Source: Bacilli bacterium
GTDB lineage: Bacteria; Bacillota_I; Bacilli_A; RFN20; CAG-826
Direction: 5' to 3'
DNA length: 45,484 nt
Assembly (NCBI GenBank): GCA_017445245.1
Contig: JAFSUM010000036.1
Coordinates: forward strand, 99,153-144,636
The notes under the pieces were generated by a model. The model was not told where the DNA came from and searched no databases. It saw nothing but the letters and a program-made list of their open reading frames with translations. Every line of letters begins with the position of its first letter. Within the stretch, counting starts at the first letter, position 1. A program made the position numbers and the translations under genes. Below, one piece after another: positions 22,987 to 31,449 of the stretch.

Positions 22987-24024
22987 TTACCAACGGTTGA
23001 ATACTTTTTCCGCAAACCCGAGCTTGTGGTTGATAGGATATTCTCTTTCGCCCGCTCGGATGACCCCATCGAAATAGCCAAATACCTGGTGTTGGTTGGA
23101 ACGGAGAATAAGAAGGTTCGTGTCGCTCCTTCGATCGATGATCGGGGTGAAACGCATGTCGATGCTGCCATCGCTCGAACGGAAGGTCCATGGTTTCATG
23201 AAGTCCGGTCCACCCATCGCGGTCATCGGGATATCCATTTTCACGTCATCGAGCTTATAGGCTTCTTTATCGACGAAGAACATGTTCTCGCTCGCGCGGT
23301 CGTTATCCCCAAAGCCATACCCAAGATTGAAGCCGATGGGGACGCCGTCTTCTTCGGTAGAAAGCGAGGACCAATACCACGTGTTCTTATACGTCCAAAC
23401 ACCCCTGCCCCAATCTAAGACGGCATAGGAGTTTTGGTTGAAGTCATACATCGTATCGCCAACCTTGCAGTAGCCGCCGGCGAGTTGGTTATTGATCTTC
23501 TGGTTGTAGTAGAAATGGCCCTTCTTCTTCCAAGGAGTCGCGATGACCATGGATTTGCCATTGGTCTCGATAAGCGTGATATCGCAACGGAAATTCCGGT
23601 GGTCTTTCGTGAAATTCTCCATGTTGCAAATAAGGCGACGCTTGTTGCCTTGATGGAGAAAAGCCATGCGAAACCCCTTCTTTTTACTTTCATAGACGAC
23701 ATCGCCCATGCGCGAATCCGTCGGCATTTTCAACTTGCCGAAGGAGAAGAGCTCGATGACGCTTTTGGTGGTCTCGCAGGGGAATTTGCCAAACTCGAGC
23801 ACGGTGACGGAAGCCATCGACATGTAGCCGTTATCCGCCACCGTTAAGGCTAAACCGGCCTTTTCGTTGCCGATATAGTAATAATCCCATTCCTTGATGC
23901 GGCTTTTGCCTACTGCGATCGCGTTACGGTCATAACGCTTTACCAAAGAAAAGGCATAGCCGGCTTCGGCCAGATTGCCATCGCCATCCAAAAGAGGGCC
24001 GGGAGTAAGAAGGTGCTGTTCCAT
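22987..24024 (-). CDS. DUF2804 family protein
   Basis: A 345-aa beta-rich protein without a signal peptide. It begins LLTPGPLLDGDGNLAEAGYA, a DUF2804 opening, and has KEWDYYYIGN, a long run of aromatic strands and WSSLSTEEDGVPIGFNLGYGFGD further on; the fold is expected to be lipocalin/AttH-like, which suggests binding of a hydrophobic ligand. The reaction, if any, is unknown. It begins 7 bp after the stop of the CotH gene; TAGGAT 9 nt before the ATG could be a separate promoter, but cotranscription is equally likely. Confidence 0.8.
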   Translation of the reverse strand: MEQHLLTPGPLLDGDGNLAEAGYAFSLVKRYDRNAIAVGKSRIKEWDYYYIGNEKAGLALTVADNGYMSMASVTVLEFGKFPCETTKSVIELFSFGKLKMPTDSRMGDVVYESKKKGFRMAFLHQGNKRRLICNMENFTKDHRNFRCDITLIETNGKSMVIATPWKKKGHFYYNQKINNQLAGGYCKVGDTMYDFNQNSYAVLDWGRGVWTYKNTWYWSSLSTEEDGVPIGFNLGYGFGDNDRASENMFFVDKEAYKLDDVKMDIPMTAMGGPDFMKPWTFRSSDGSIDMRFTPIIDRRSDTNLLILRSNQHQVFGYFDGVIRAGEREYPINHKLGFAEKVFNRW

Positions 24025-24031
24025 ATCCCTA

Positions 24032-25876
24032 TTATCCTAAGACATTTCGCTTCGCGTTCATATACGCGGAGACCGAATCAATCTCGCTATATTGGCCATA
24101 GGCGGATGCCAAAGAGGAGAAGGCGGAGGAATCCAGAACATCGGGAGCATAGGCGGCAACATAGGAAAGGTAATCGCTCTTCGCATAAGAGAGGACATCA
24201 CCATATAGGGCCGCTTGGTAAACGTTACTAGAGGTTCCGCCATCAAGTGTCCATTCCTGAAGCGGGGTCAAAGATTGCATGCCCAAACCCAAATCGAGGC
24301 CAAGGCACCAATCCCAGTCATAAGGGATGAACATCGCTTTACCGTCACTTGGTCTGAAATAGAGGTAGAAATTGTTGTAGTTATACCGCTGGTCATCGAA
24401 ATTCCCTAGGAGATAACTCACCGCGGAGAAGGACAAAAACTCCTGCACGTCCAGCACGGATTCTAAACTCGAAGCGTCCTTGCTGCCGTAGACGTTATTC
24501 CATAAGACCTGGATAAAATTCGTCATCTTGGAGAAGTCGCTATCCTCGCCATTGTCCTCATTGGTCTTTAAATCGTAAATCGGGTGATAGTTATTCCAGC
24601 TATCCTCGACGCCGATTTTGCCATAAGCAATTCGATTGCCCGTGCTCTTATCAATCGCGTCCGTGCGGGAAAAATCCGCTTTGCCCATGCCATTATAAGT
24701 GCACTTATATAAATCGCCCGAAGACTCGGCTTTGCTAAGACGACGTTTTAGGAATTGCTTATCGATCGTCTCGACGAATTCATAGGTCCCGTAATAGGTA
24801 TCGCTATCGCCGCTTAAGCTGAAATTCACCAAGGTGGTGTAAGGTGCCATCAGGCCAGCGTTTTGGAAGCAACGGTACGCATAAGGTTCCCGCACGATGC
24901 ACTCGTTATTGTTTCTTGGGACGTATTTGACGTCGAACTTCTCTAATCCGAGGAAGTTACGATTCTTACGCGCCTTTCTTCCGCTCGCATCCTCGCTCCA
25001 ATCGTGTTTGAAGGAGGAGAGATTCCAATCGTCATATTCTTTCTCGTCGAATGTGGCCTTCAACGATACTTTGAAATGCACGGGGCAACTAATCCGACCG
25101 CCGTAGAAGAAGGAGGTGCGCGACGTATTTCCCTTCATGCGGATACCCGCTTCTTCAAAGACATAGTCCTTGCCCTTAAAACGAATCGTCACATCCGCGG
25201 GAATATAGACATCCGCGTATTGAGAGCTCTTGGAGCTCTGATAATCCGACACGAAGGCGAGGGCCTCGTCACTAGCCTTGATATGGACTTCGGAATGATT
25301 TTCGGGATCGAAGAAATCCAAGAAATCTTCGGAGACGGGGCTTGCGGGAGCATCCGAGGTTTTAGAGGAAGAGGAAGGTTCTTCGGAGGAGATTTCAGAA
25401 GAGGGTTCTTCGCTAGAAGGCATCGGTTCGGAGGAAGGTTCCGCTTCAGGTCCAGAAGAGGGTTCATTGCTTTCCTCGCTTGTCGGGAAGGATTCGGAAA
25501 ATTCTTCGAATGAAGACGACTCCTCTTCGCTTTCAGAACTCTCTTCCGAAGAATCGGACAAAGAAGGTTCTTCGCTTTCCGAAGAATCTGAGGCGGAGCT
25601 CGTTTCCTCCGCCGACGAAAGTACTTCCTCCTCGGAAGATTCAGAAGAAGGCATCTCACTAGAAATCTCTGAAGAAGGTTCTTCGCTCTTTTCTTCCGTA
25701 GAGGTTGTTTCATTAGAGGAAGTCCCTTGAGAGGATGAACCTTCTGCTGAAGAAGACGTCTTAACCTCTTCCGACGAGCTCTTTGGAGGAATACTAGAAG
25801 AAGAGCTCGAAGCCGGGGTCAACGAGCAAGAGGCCAATAAGGCAGTAATGGCTAAAAGGGTCAATTTGGTTTTCAC
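24032..25876 (-). CDS. CotH-type secreted kinase lipoprotein with long Ser/Glu-rich tether
   Basis: A 614-aa protein. Lipoprotein signal MKTKLTLLAITALLASC, lipid Cys17. Residues about 20-195 are a low-complexity tether almost entirely Ser, Glu and Pro. Residues about 200-614 are a CotH kinase domain: RMKGNTSR, AYRCFQNAGLM, GTYEFVETIDKQFLKRR, then the catalytic region GNFDDQRYNYNNFYLY and metal-binding IPYDWDWCLG. CotH kinases of spore formers are atypical Fam20-like secreted kinases. The GTG start at 25876 is chosen because TACAAT ends 7 nt upstream; GTG at 25882 is the alternative but sits only 1 nt after the box. Confidence 0.88.
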   Translation of the reverse strand: MKTKLTLLAITALLASCSLTPASSSSSSIPPKSSSEEVKTSSSAEGSSSQGTSSNETTSTEEKSEEPSSEISSEMPSSESSEEEVLSSAEETSSASDSSESEEPSLSDSSEESSESEEESSSFEEFSESFPTSEESNEPSSGPEAEPSSEPMPSSEEPSSEISSEEPSSSSKTSDAPASPVSEDFLDFFDPENHSEVHIKASDEALAFVSDYQSSKSSQYADVYIPADVTIRFKGKDYVFEEAGIRMKGNTSRTSFFYGGRISCPVHFKVSLKATFDEKEYDDWNLSSFKHDWSEDASGRKARKNRNFLGLEKFDVKYVPRNNNECIVREPYAYRCFQNAGLMAPYTTLVNFSLSGDSDTYYGTYEFVETIDKQFLKRRLSKAESSGDLYKCTYNGMGKADFSRTDAIDKSTGNRIAYGKIGVEDSWNNYHPIYDLKTNEDNGEDSDFSKMTNFIQVLWNNVYGSKDASSLESVLDVQEFLSFSAVSYLLGNFDDQRYNYNNFYLYFRPSDGKAMFIPYDWDWCLGLDLGLGMQSLTPLQEWTLDGGTSSNVYQAALYGDVLSYAKSDYLSYVAAYAPDVLDSSAFSSLASAYGQYSEIDSVSAYMNAKRNVLG

Positions 25877-25883
25877 ATTCACG

Positions 25884-25892
25884 ATTGTACCA
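25884..25892 (-). promoter_or_regulatory. Extended -10 promoter of the CotH gene
   Basis: TGG-TACAAT on the minus strand (hexamer 25889-25884), 7 nt before the GTG at 25876. Confidence 0.5.
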
Positions 25893-25929
25893 TTCCCCTG
25901 CCCGCGTAAAGAAAGAAACCGCTTTACAC

Positions 25930-25966
25930 AAAAGAAAGGCGCCTACCTTTTGAGATGATAGACGCC
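25930..25966 (-). terminator. Terminator of the feo operon
   Basis: Minus strand: GGCGTCTA and TAGGCGCC pair over 8 bp (one G-U), 13-nt loop, then TTTCTTTT. Confidence 0.8.
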
Positions 25967-25976
25967 GTTACCCAAA

Positions 25977-26234
25977 CTATTTGCCAAATAGCCCAAAGAG
26001 GCCTTTTCTTTCGTATGGGGCAATCGTGATTCTGCCGACCTCGTACCCCTGCGATTCGATGTTCGCTTTGATGGCATCGGTGTCAACGCCATCGCCGGCG
26101 ATGGCATAGGCCTCATTTTTATGATGATTCGCCTTTGCCTTAAGAACGAGGGGAACCTTGCGGATTTGGTCGGCGACGTGCGATTCGCACATCCCACACC
26201 GCATTCCTTCGACGCTAAGAACCACTTTTACCAT
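25977..26234 (-). CDS. Heavy-metal-associated (HMA) domain protein
   Basis: An 85-aa copper-chaperone-like protein: a single ferredoxin-like HMA domain with metal motif G-M-R-C13-G-M-C16, followed by KKV-type strands and a short tail. The usual GMTCxxC has Arg for Thr. It is the last gene of the ferrous iron operon, overlapping the preceding gene by 20 bp. Placing an HMA protein here suggests a metal carrier or sensor role linked to FeoB, but the metal is not known. Confidence 0.85.
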   Translation of the reverse strand: MVKVVLSVEGMRCGMCESHVADQIRKVPLVLKAKANHHKNEAYAIAGDGVDTDAIKANIESQGYEVGRITIAPYERKGLFGLFGK

Positions 26235-26433
26235 GCATGGCCTCCCGTTTGGCCTCGAGCTTTTTCCGTTTTCGGTAATAAGCGACGAGCCGACGCCCGT
26301 TCATGACCTTGCAATCGCAATGGTCTTCCGTGAAGAAACTGCCCTTGCCCTTCACCCTCCTGCGGATTTCGAGGAAGGTGAAAACGGCGAGGTAGATAAC
26401 GATTGCGGCAAGAATCAAGATCGTGGCAACCAT
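26215..26433 (-). CDS. FeoB-associated Cys-rich membrane protein
   Basis: A 72-aa protein: one membrane segment (about 3-25), then a basic cytoplasmic tail with the pair C-D-C-K near residues 39-42. This matches small FeoB-associated proteins that follow feoB in many Firmicutes. Start 5 bp after the FeoB stop. Its role in Feo transport is not established. Confidence 0.8.
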   Translation of the reverse strand: MVATILILAAIVIYLAVFTFLEIRRRVKGKGSFFTEDHCDCKVMNGRRLVAYYRKRKKLEAKREAMHGKSGS

Positions 26434-26438
26434 ATGGA

Positions 26439-28808
26439 TTAAGCCGCGAGGGCTTCCTCCTTTTTCGTCTTGTTGCGGTTATAGAAGTACGCCGCGACAT
26501 AGATACCGACGAGGATGGGAAGGCTGATCGCAAGCGTCCAAACGAAGTCGATGGAGAGATAGACGAACACACCGATGAGATAGGAAGCGCAAATCCAGAA
26601 TAGAAGCGTCCACTTGAGTTTGCCTTTCGGGAGTTCGGCCTTGGCGGTCGAGATGGCCGCGAAGCAAGGAATGGTCATGAGGTTGAACATGACGAAGGCA
26701 TAGAAGCCGCCGACGGTGATTCCGCTCGCGGTGACGAAACCCGCAAGGTCGCCAGAGGAGACGATGATAAGCGTATCGGGAACGACTTCCTTGGCCACGA
26801 TGCCCGTAACGGAGGAGAGGGTATAAGCCCAGGCATATTGGCCCGTCTGCACGTTTCCGAAACCCATCGGGACGAAGATCGGGGAGACGAAGGAGGAAAT
26901 ACCGTGGAGAACAGTTCCTTCGTAGCCGCGGAGCGTGATGAGGATGTCCCCTTCCGTTCCTTCGACGTAGCCCGGAATGAGTTCGGCCAAGGCGGCGAAG
27001 TTTTCGTTCGCAACCGCATCGGCGACATCGGCCCAGAGTTCGGGGGCCAAAGCGACGCCGTTATAGGTCATGTTAATGACTTCCTCCGGCTCGATATAGG
27101 TCCAGTTCCAAGTGAGGTGCGTGAAGGCCCAGATGAAGATGGCCGAGACGATGACGATGGTCGAAACCTTCTTGAGATAGTGTTTGACCTTGTCCCAGAT
27201 ATGGATCATCAAGGCGCGGAACTGCGGCAAATGGTAAGCCGGGAGTTCCATGATGAAGGGCGGAACCTTCTCGCGCTGCGTGGTCCAGTGCATAAGGATG
27301 ACGGCAAGGATTGCGATAACGAGGCCGCCGACATAAACACCATAGGAGAAAAGAGTGGCGTTTTGATGGAAATTTCCGGCTAAAACACCTGCAATCGCAG
27401 CGAGAAGAGTCATCTTCGCACCACACGGGAAGAAGGCAATCGCGCGGATGGTCTGCGTCTTTTCCTTATCCGTGTTGAGGGTACGGGTATTGACCATGGC
27501 GGGGACGCCGCAGCCATAACCCATGAGCATCGGGATGAACGCGCGTCCGGATAAACCGAGACGGCGGAAGATGCGGTCGAAGATGAAGGCGACGCGAGCC
27601 ATGTAGCCCGAATCCTCCAAAATCGAGAAGAAGATATAGAGGACGAGGATCTGAGGCAAGAAGCCAATGACCGCGAAGACACCATCGACGACGACCGAGT
27701 TGATGAAACCGACCGCCCATGGAGCTGTATTAACATTTGCCAGGCCCTGATTGATCAAATCGGCCAACCAACCGGAAAATCCACCCCAAAGATTGCTTAG
27801 GATGACACCTGGTGAATTAATACCGCCGTCCGTCCAGAAGAGACCTTCGAAATAGGAACCTTCGAAGTTGATGCTGAACTGGACGCCGAACCAGCGATGG
27901 AGGAAGAGAAGGTCTTCCGAGAACGTCAGTCCGAAGACAATAAGGAGAATCAGCAAGAAAATCGGAATGCCCGCCCAACGATTGGTCAACACGCGGTCGA
28001 TTTTGTCGGAGACGGTCAATTTGTCCTTGGCGCGCTCAATCTTTTCGCCTTTGCGGTGAATCGAGCATTTCTCGGAGATGTATTGGTAACGCTCGTCGGC
28101 CGAAATCGCGTCGAATTCCATGTCTTCGGGGAGGATGGCGTGGATTTTCTTCGCTTCCTCGGGATGCGATTTTTCTTCAAGTTCGTCGCATTCGAGCATC
28201 TTCACGGCATGGAAGACAGGCGAGGCAATGCCGTTTTCTTCCATGATTTTGGTCGCTTTCCCAACGAGTTCCGCGTGGGCGGTGTTGGAAAGGACCGAGG
28301 TGCCCTTACGGGCGACGTTAGAAGCTTTATCAGCTTTGGCGAGAAGTTCGTCGATGCCATGCGTCCTTAATGCAGACACCAAAACGACAGGCACGCCTAA
28401 CGTCTTTTCCAAAGCGGGGACATCGACACTGATGCCCTGCTTCTGGAGAAGGTCGTTCATGTTGAGCGCAACGACGACGGGAACATCGATTTCGAGTAGC
28501 TGGGTCGTCAAATAGAGGTTGCGCTCCAGATTGGTCGCGTCGACGACGTTGATGACCAAATCCGGTTTTTCATCAAGGATGAAATTACGGGAGATAATTT
28601 CTTCCGGCGTATAGGGAGAAAGCGAATAAATACCCGGCAAGTCGACGATTTTGGCCTCGACGCCGTTATGCTTTCCTTTGTATTTACCCTCGCGCTTTTC
28701 AACGGTGACGCCCGGCCAGTTACCAACGTATGCCGTAGCGCCCGTCAACGCATTGAAGAGGGTCGTTTTACCCGAATTGGGGTTTCCAGCGAGAGCGAAG
28801 GTCTTCAT
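26439..28808 (-). CDS. feoB: Ferrous iron transporter FeoB
   Basis: A 789-aa Fe(II) importer of the cytoplasmic membrane. The N-terminal GTPase domain has G1 GNPNSGKT (8-15), G2 T35, G3 DLPG (56-59) and G4 NMND (116-119); a GDI-like helical domain precedes a C-terminal channel region with two Gate motifs and many membrane segments. Length is full for the family. The start overlaps the stop of feoA by 4 bp. Ferrous uptake fits an anaerobic gut lifestyle. Confidence 0.97.
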   Translation of the reverse strand: MKTFALAGNPNSGKTTLFNALTGATAYVGNWPGVTVEKREGKYKGKHNGVEAKIVDLPGIYSLSPYTPEEIISRNFILDEKPDLVINVVDATNLERNLYLTTQLLEIDVPVVVALNMNDLLQKQGISVDVPALEKTLGVPVVLVSALRTHGIDELLAKADKASNVARKGTSVLSNTAHAELVGKATKIMEENGIASPVFHAVKMLECDELEEKSHPEEAKKIHAILPEDMEFDAISADERYQYISEKCSIHRKGEKIERAKDKLTVSDKIDRVLTNRWAGIPIFLLILLIVFGLTFSEDLLFLHRWFGVQFSINFEGSYFEGLFWTDGGINSPGVILSNLWGGFSGWLADLINQGLANVNTAPWAVGFINSVVVDGVFAVIGFLPQILVLYIFFSILEDSGYMARVAFIFDRIFRRLGLSGRAFIPMLMGYGCGVPAMVNTRTLNTDKEKTQTIRAIAFFPCGAKMTLLAAIAGVLAGNFHQNATLFSYGVYVGGLVIAILAVILMHWTTQREKVPPFIMELPAYHLPQFRALMIHIWDKVKHYLKKVSTIVIVSAIFIWAFTHLTWNWTYIEPEEVINMTYNGVALAPELWADVADAVANENFAALAELIPGYVEGTEGDILITLRGYEGTVLHGISSFVSPIFVPMGFGNVQTGQYAWAYTLSSVTGIVAKEVVPDTLIIVSSGDLAGFVTASGITVGGFYAFVMFNLMTIPCFAAISTAKAELPKGKLKWTLLFWICASYLIGVFVYLSIDFVWTLAISLPILVGIYVAAYFYNRNKTKKEEALAA

Positions 28809-29044
28809 TTGGCTTCCTCCACCTCGCAGATCACGAACTGCGCCTCGTCTTTGCGAAGCGATAGCTCATATCCCCGAAGCGTAAATTCCAGCGGATCGCC
28901 CATCGGGGCTTTTTTCCGCAGGTAAACTTCTGCGCCAGGGGTCAAGCCCATGTCAAAGAGACGGTGACGAACTTTCCCTTCACCAAGGACTTTTACGATG
29001 CGGCCGGTTTCACCGATCGCAAACGCACTCATTTCCTTTTGCAT
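28805..29044 (-). CDS. feoA: FeoA family protein (second copy)
   Basis: A 79-aa SH3-like protein with motifs GETGRIVKVLGEGKVRHRL and DMGLTPGAEV (both FeoA hallmarks) and RGYELSLRKDEA near the end. It assists FeoB at the cytoplasmic side. AAAAGGAG immediately upstream of ATG 29044 fixes the start; the open frame continues upstream but overlaps the first FeoA gene. Confidence 0.93.
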   Translation of the reverse strand: MQKEMSAFAIGETGRIVKVLGEGKVRHRLFDMGLTPGAEVYLRKKAPMGDPLEFTLRGYELSLRKDEAQFVICEVEEAK

Positions 29045-29057
29045 GTTCACTCCTTTT

Positions 29058-29270
29058 CTAACCGACCATGATCCGGCTCGCGAGGTTCGAATCAAGGGCG
29101 ATGCGGGAACCCGACAACACCATGATGATCGACCTGCCCTCTTTCGAAAGAAGACGGACTTTGGCACCCACGACGATTCCCATGTCACGTAAGTGACGGG
29201 TCGTCTCGTCATGGCCATGAACGTGGGTGATGGTCAGTTCGGAGTCGGTTGAGGCGAGGAAGATAGGCAT
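29058..29270 (-). CDS. FeoA family protein (first copy)
   Basis: A 70-aa SH3-like protein: RHLRDMGIVVGAKVRLL and GSRIALDSNLASRIMV are the FeoA pattern. It differs clearly from the second copy, so the two are paralogues rather than a recent duplication. First gene of the operon, with AAGGGAG ribosome binding site and a promoter at 29326-29299. Confidence 0.92.
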   Translation of the reverse strand: MPIFLASTDSELTITHVHGHDETTRHLRDMGIVVGAKVRLLSKEGRSIIMVLSGSRIALDSNLASRIMVG

Positions 29271-29298
29271 TGTTAAGCTCCCTTAATTGAACACGGAT

Positions 29299-29326
29299 AT
29301 GATAAGCGAAACCACCCACGTTTCAA
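29299..29326 (-). promoter_or_regulatory. Promoter of the feo operon
   Basis: Minus strand -35 TTGAAA (29326-29321), 16-bp spacer, -10 TATCAT (29304-29299); leader about 22 nt. I see no Fur or DtxR palindrome over it. Confidence 0.7.
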
Positions 29327-29388
29327 GAGAAAGTTAATGTAAATAAACAATTTCTTTTCAAATCACTCAAAAAAGAGGCTGGGGTGGG

Positions 29389-29416
29389 TTGAAATCGCGC
29401 ATGCCTTCGCTAAAAT
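29389..29416 (+). promoter_or_regulatory. Promoter of the M48 protease gene
   Basis: -35 TTGAAA (29389-29394), 16-bp spacer, -10 TAAAAT (29411-29416), then AGAAAGGAT ribosome binding site and ATG 29446. Confidence 0.72.
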
Positions 29417-29445
29417 GCGAAGTGCCTCCTAGAAAGGATCTTACC

Positions 29446-30666
29446 ATGTTCAAGATTATCGCAGCCGTCCTCATCACCCTCTATTTCGCGTTCCAGCTCT
29501 TCTTATCCATCCTCAAATACAAAAACCGCAACGCCCCAATTCCCGAAGAAGTCGCGGACGTATACGAAAAAGACACTTATTTAAAATGGAAACAGTATTC
29601 CGCCGAGAAAATTCGAATCGATATCATCTCTAGCTGCGTGGAATACGTTCTGGTTATGGTGCTTCTTTTAACCAACCTGTTCGCCATACTCACGCGTTCC
29701 ATAGATAACCCCTATGTTTCCGCGATCGTTATCCTTTCCATCTATTTGCTCGCCACTGCCATAACCGGCATTCCGACAAGTTATATCGACACCATCAAAA
29801 TCGAAGGCAAATACGGCTTTAACAAATCCAGCATCAAAACCTTCGTCGTCGACCAAATCAAATACCTGGTTCTTTCATTCGCCTTAACCATCGGCCTTAC
29901 CTGCGCCTTCATCGCCATCCATCAGGGCATCGGAGATTACACCTTACTTCTTTTCACGGCCTTGGTATTCGCCTTCATGTTGTTCATCAATTTCCTTTAT
30001 CCCTTCCTCTCCAAATTCTTCAATAAATTCACTCCGTTAGAGGAAGGCGAACTCCGTGCTTCCCTCACCGCCATGTTAGAAAAATATGGCTACCATGTAC
30101 GCGATATCAAAGTCATGGACGCCTCGCGGCGCACGACCAAATCCAACGCCTACTTCACGGGGTTTGGCAAAAGCAAGACTATCGTTCTCTATGACAATTT
30201 GATCAAGGTTCTCTCTACCCGTCAAATCACCGCGGTTTTCGCCCATGAGATGGGGCATGGGTTACATAAAGACGTCTTCGTAAACACGCTTCGCTCCTTC
30301 TTTTCGATCGCCCTCTTTGTCGTGTTGGGCTGGCTACTAGTCAAGTTCCCCCAAATCCATGCCGACTTTGGTTTTGAAAATATCAGTTATGGTTTAGCCG
30401 TCATTCTCTTGATTCACGCAGTTCTCCCCATCGTTTCCACGTTCATCGGCCTTCTTTCCTCCTTCTTATCTCGCAAAGCGGAATATAGAGCGGACGAGCA
30501 AGCCGTCATCGAAGGATATGGCGAAGAACTAATCGAGGCTTTGAAAATCCTCGCCAGAGAGAACTTCGCGGACCTCAATCCCCCTACCCTCGTCGTCAAA
30601 CTCAGTTATTCTCACCCAACGCTCGTCCAACGCATTCGCCACATTAAGGAGAAAGAAGCAAACTAA
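29446..30666 (+). CDS. M48 family membrane metalloprotease (Ste24/CAAX protease 1-like)
   Basis: A 406-aa zinc protease of the cytoplasmic membrane. Six or seven hydrophobic segments; the catalytic motif H267-E-M-G-H271 lies between membrane helices, with the third zinc ligand E346 in EYRADE. The motif TSYIDTIKIEGKYGFNKSS near residue 115-130 is characteristic of the Ste24 branch rather than HtpX. The likely role is membrane protein quality control. Start chosen at 29446 for the ribosome binding site; a frame from 29389 would begin in the promoter. Confidence 0.92.
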   Translation: MFKIIAAVLITLYFAFQLFLSILKYKNRNAPIPEEVADVYEKDTYLKWKQYSAEKIRIDIISSCVEYVLVMVLLLTNLFAILTRSIDNPYVSAIVILSIYLLATAITGIPTSYIDTIKIEGKYGFNKSSIKTFVVDQIKYLVLSFALTIGLTCAFIAIHQGIGDYTLLLFTALVFAFMLFINFLYPFLSKFFNKFTPLEEGELRASLTAMLEKYGYHVRDIKVMDASRRTTKSNAYFTGFGKSKTIVLYDNLIKVLSTRQITAVFAHEMGHGLHKDVFVNTLRSFFSIALFVVLGWLLVKFPQIHADFGFENISYGLAVILLIHAVLPIVSTFIGLLSSFLSRKAEYRADEQAVIEGYGEELIEALKILARENFADLNPPTLVVKLSYSHPTLVQRIRHIKEKEAN

Positions 30667-30675
30667 ACTCTCCGT

Positions 30676-30704
30676 TTGACCCATGAATCATCGGCCTCTA
30701 GGAT
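30676..30704 (+). promoter_or_regulatory. Promoter of the deoxyribosyltransferase gene
   Basis: -35 TTGACC (30676-30681), 17-bp spacer, -10 TAGGAT (30699-30704); AGGAG ribosome binding site before ATG 30728. Confidence 0.7.
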
Positions 30705-30727
30705 GATATGTATCAGGAGCTATAACC

Positions 30728-31201
30728 ATGAAGCAAAAACTACCCTCCCCTAACGGAAAGCGCATCTATCTTGCCACTCCCATGTTTTCGGCCATGGAAA
30801 AGGAATATGGGCTAAAGGTCGCCAACTTGCTTGAATCCCACGGCTATGAAGTCTTTGTTCCCTTCCGCGATGGCTACGAAGCCGCCCATCTCGAGGGCAA
30901 AAGCGAAGACGAGCTCGTCGCGATGATTTTTGCAAAGGACATCGAAGAAATCAAAAAGGCGGATATCTTATTTATGCTCCTAGATGGGCGCGCGCCGGAT
31001 GAAGGCGGATGCGTCGAACTCGGCGTCGCTTATACCTTAGGAAAACGTTGTTATGGTTTCAAAACCGATACCCGCACGGTCGAGATGAGTCTAGACCTAA
31101 ACCCCATGATCACGGGCTGCATGACGAAGATTTTCAAAGACTTCGATGGCGGAACCGCCCTCAAACTCGTTGAAGAATACATCCTAAAACAAGACCTCTA
31201 A
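30728..31201 (+). CDS. Nucleoside 2-deoxyribosyltransferase
   Basis: A 157-aa cytoplasmic enzyme that exchanges the base of 2'-deoxyribonucleosides (nucleotide salvage). IYLATPMFS opens the Rossmann-like fold; D71, D91 and the nucleophile E97 (GRAPDEGGCVELG) align with the Asp72, Asp92 and Glu98 of the Lactobacillus enzyme. Full length. Single gene with its own promoter. Family members acting on nucleoside monophosphates also exist, so the exact substrate is open. Confidence 0.93.
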   Translation: MKQKLPSPNGKRIYLATPMFSAMEKEYGLKVANLLESHGYEVFVPFRDGYEAAHLEGKSEDELVAMIFAKDIEEIKKADILFMLLDGRAPDEGGCVELGVAYTLGKRCYGFKTDTRTVEMSLDLNPMITGCMTKIFKDFDGGTALKLVEEYILKQDL

Positions 31202-31449
31202 TATCCGGCCTTATTAGACTTTATATTCTCGTTTTCATGAAAAGCCCCTGACACGAACGTATCAAGAGCGGATTCATGAAGTGGCAGACTTTGATGTTTT
31301 TGATAGTCAAAGTCCAAGTCTTCTTTTGGAAAAGAAAACTATCGGAACTCATAATGAAATCCAAACCCAAAAGACTCTGATAGGACTTCGCGCCTACCAG
31401 AATTGAATCGAGAACGTTTTCCTTAAAACTCTTTGTTTCCATGAAGCGA

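Noticed and set aside
24032..25876. Ser/Glu-rich region of the CotH gene as a repeat array or CRISPR
   Set aside because: The repetition is at codon level for Ser and Glu with irregular unit lengths; no spacer-repeat pattern. No CRISPR array is visible anywhere in the window.
31221..31442. 73-codon minus-strand frame downstream of the small-RNA candidate
   Set aside because: No ribosome binding site, no family, erratic composition, and it follows a terminator-like hairpin; I cannot support it as a gene.
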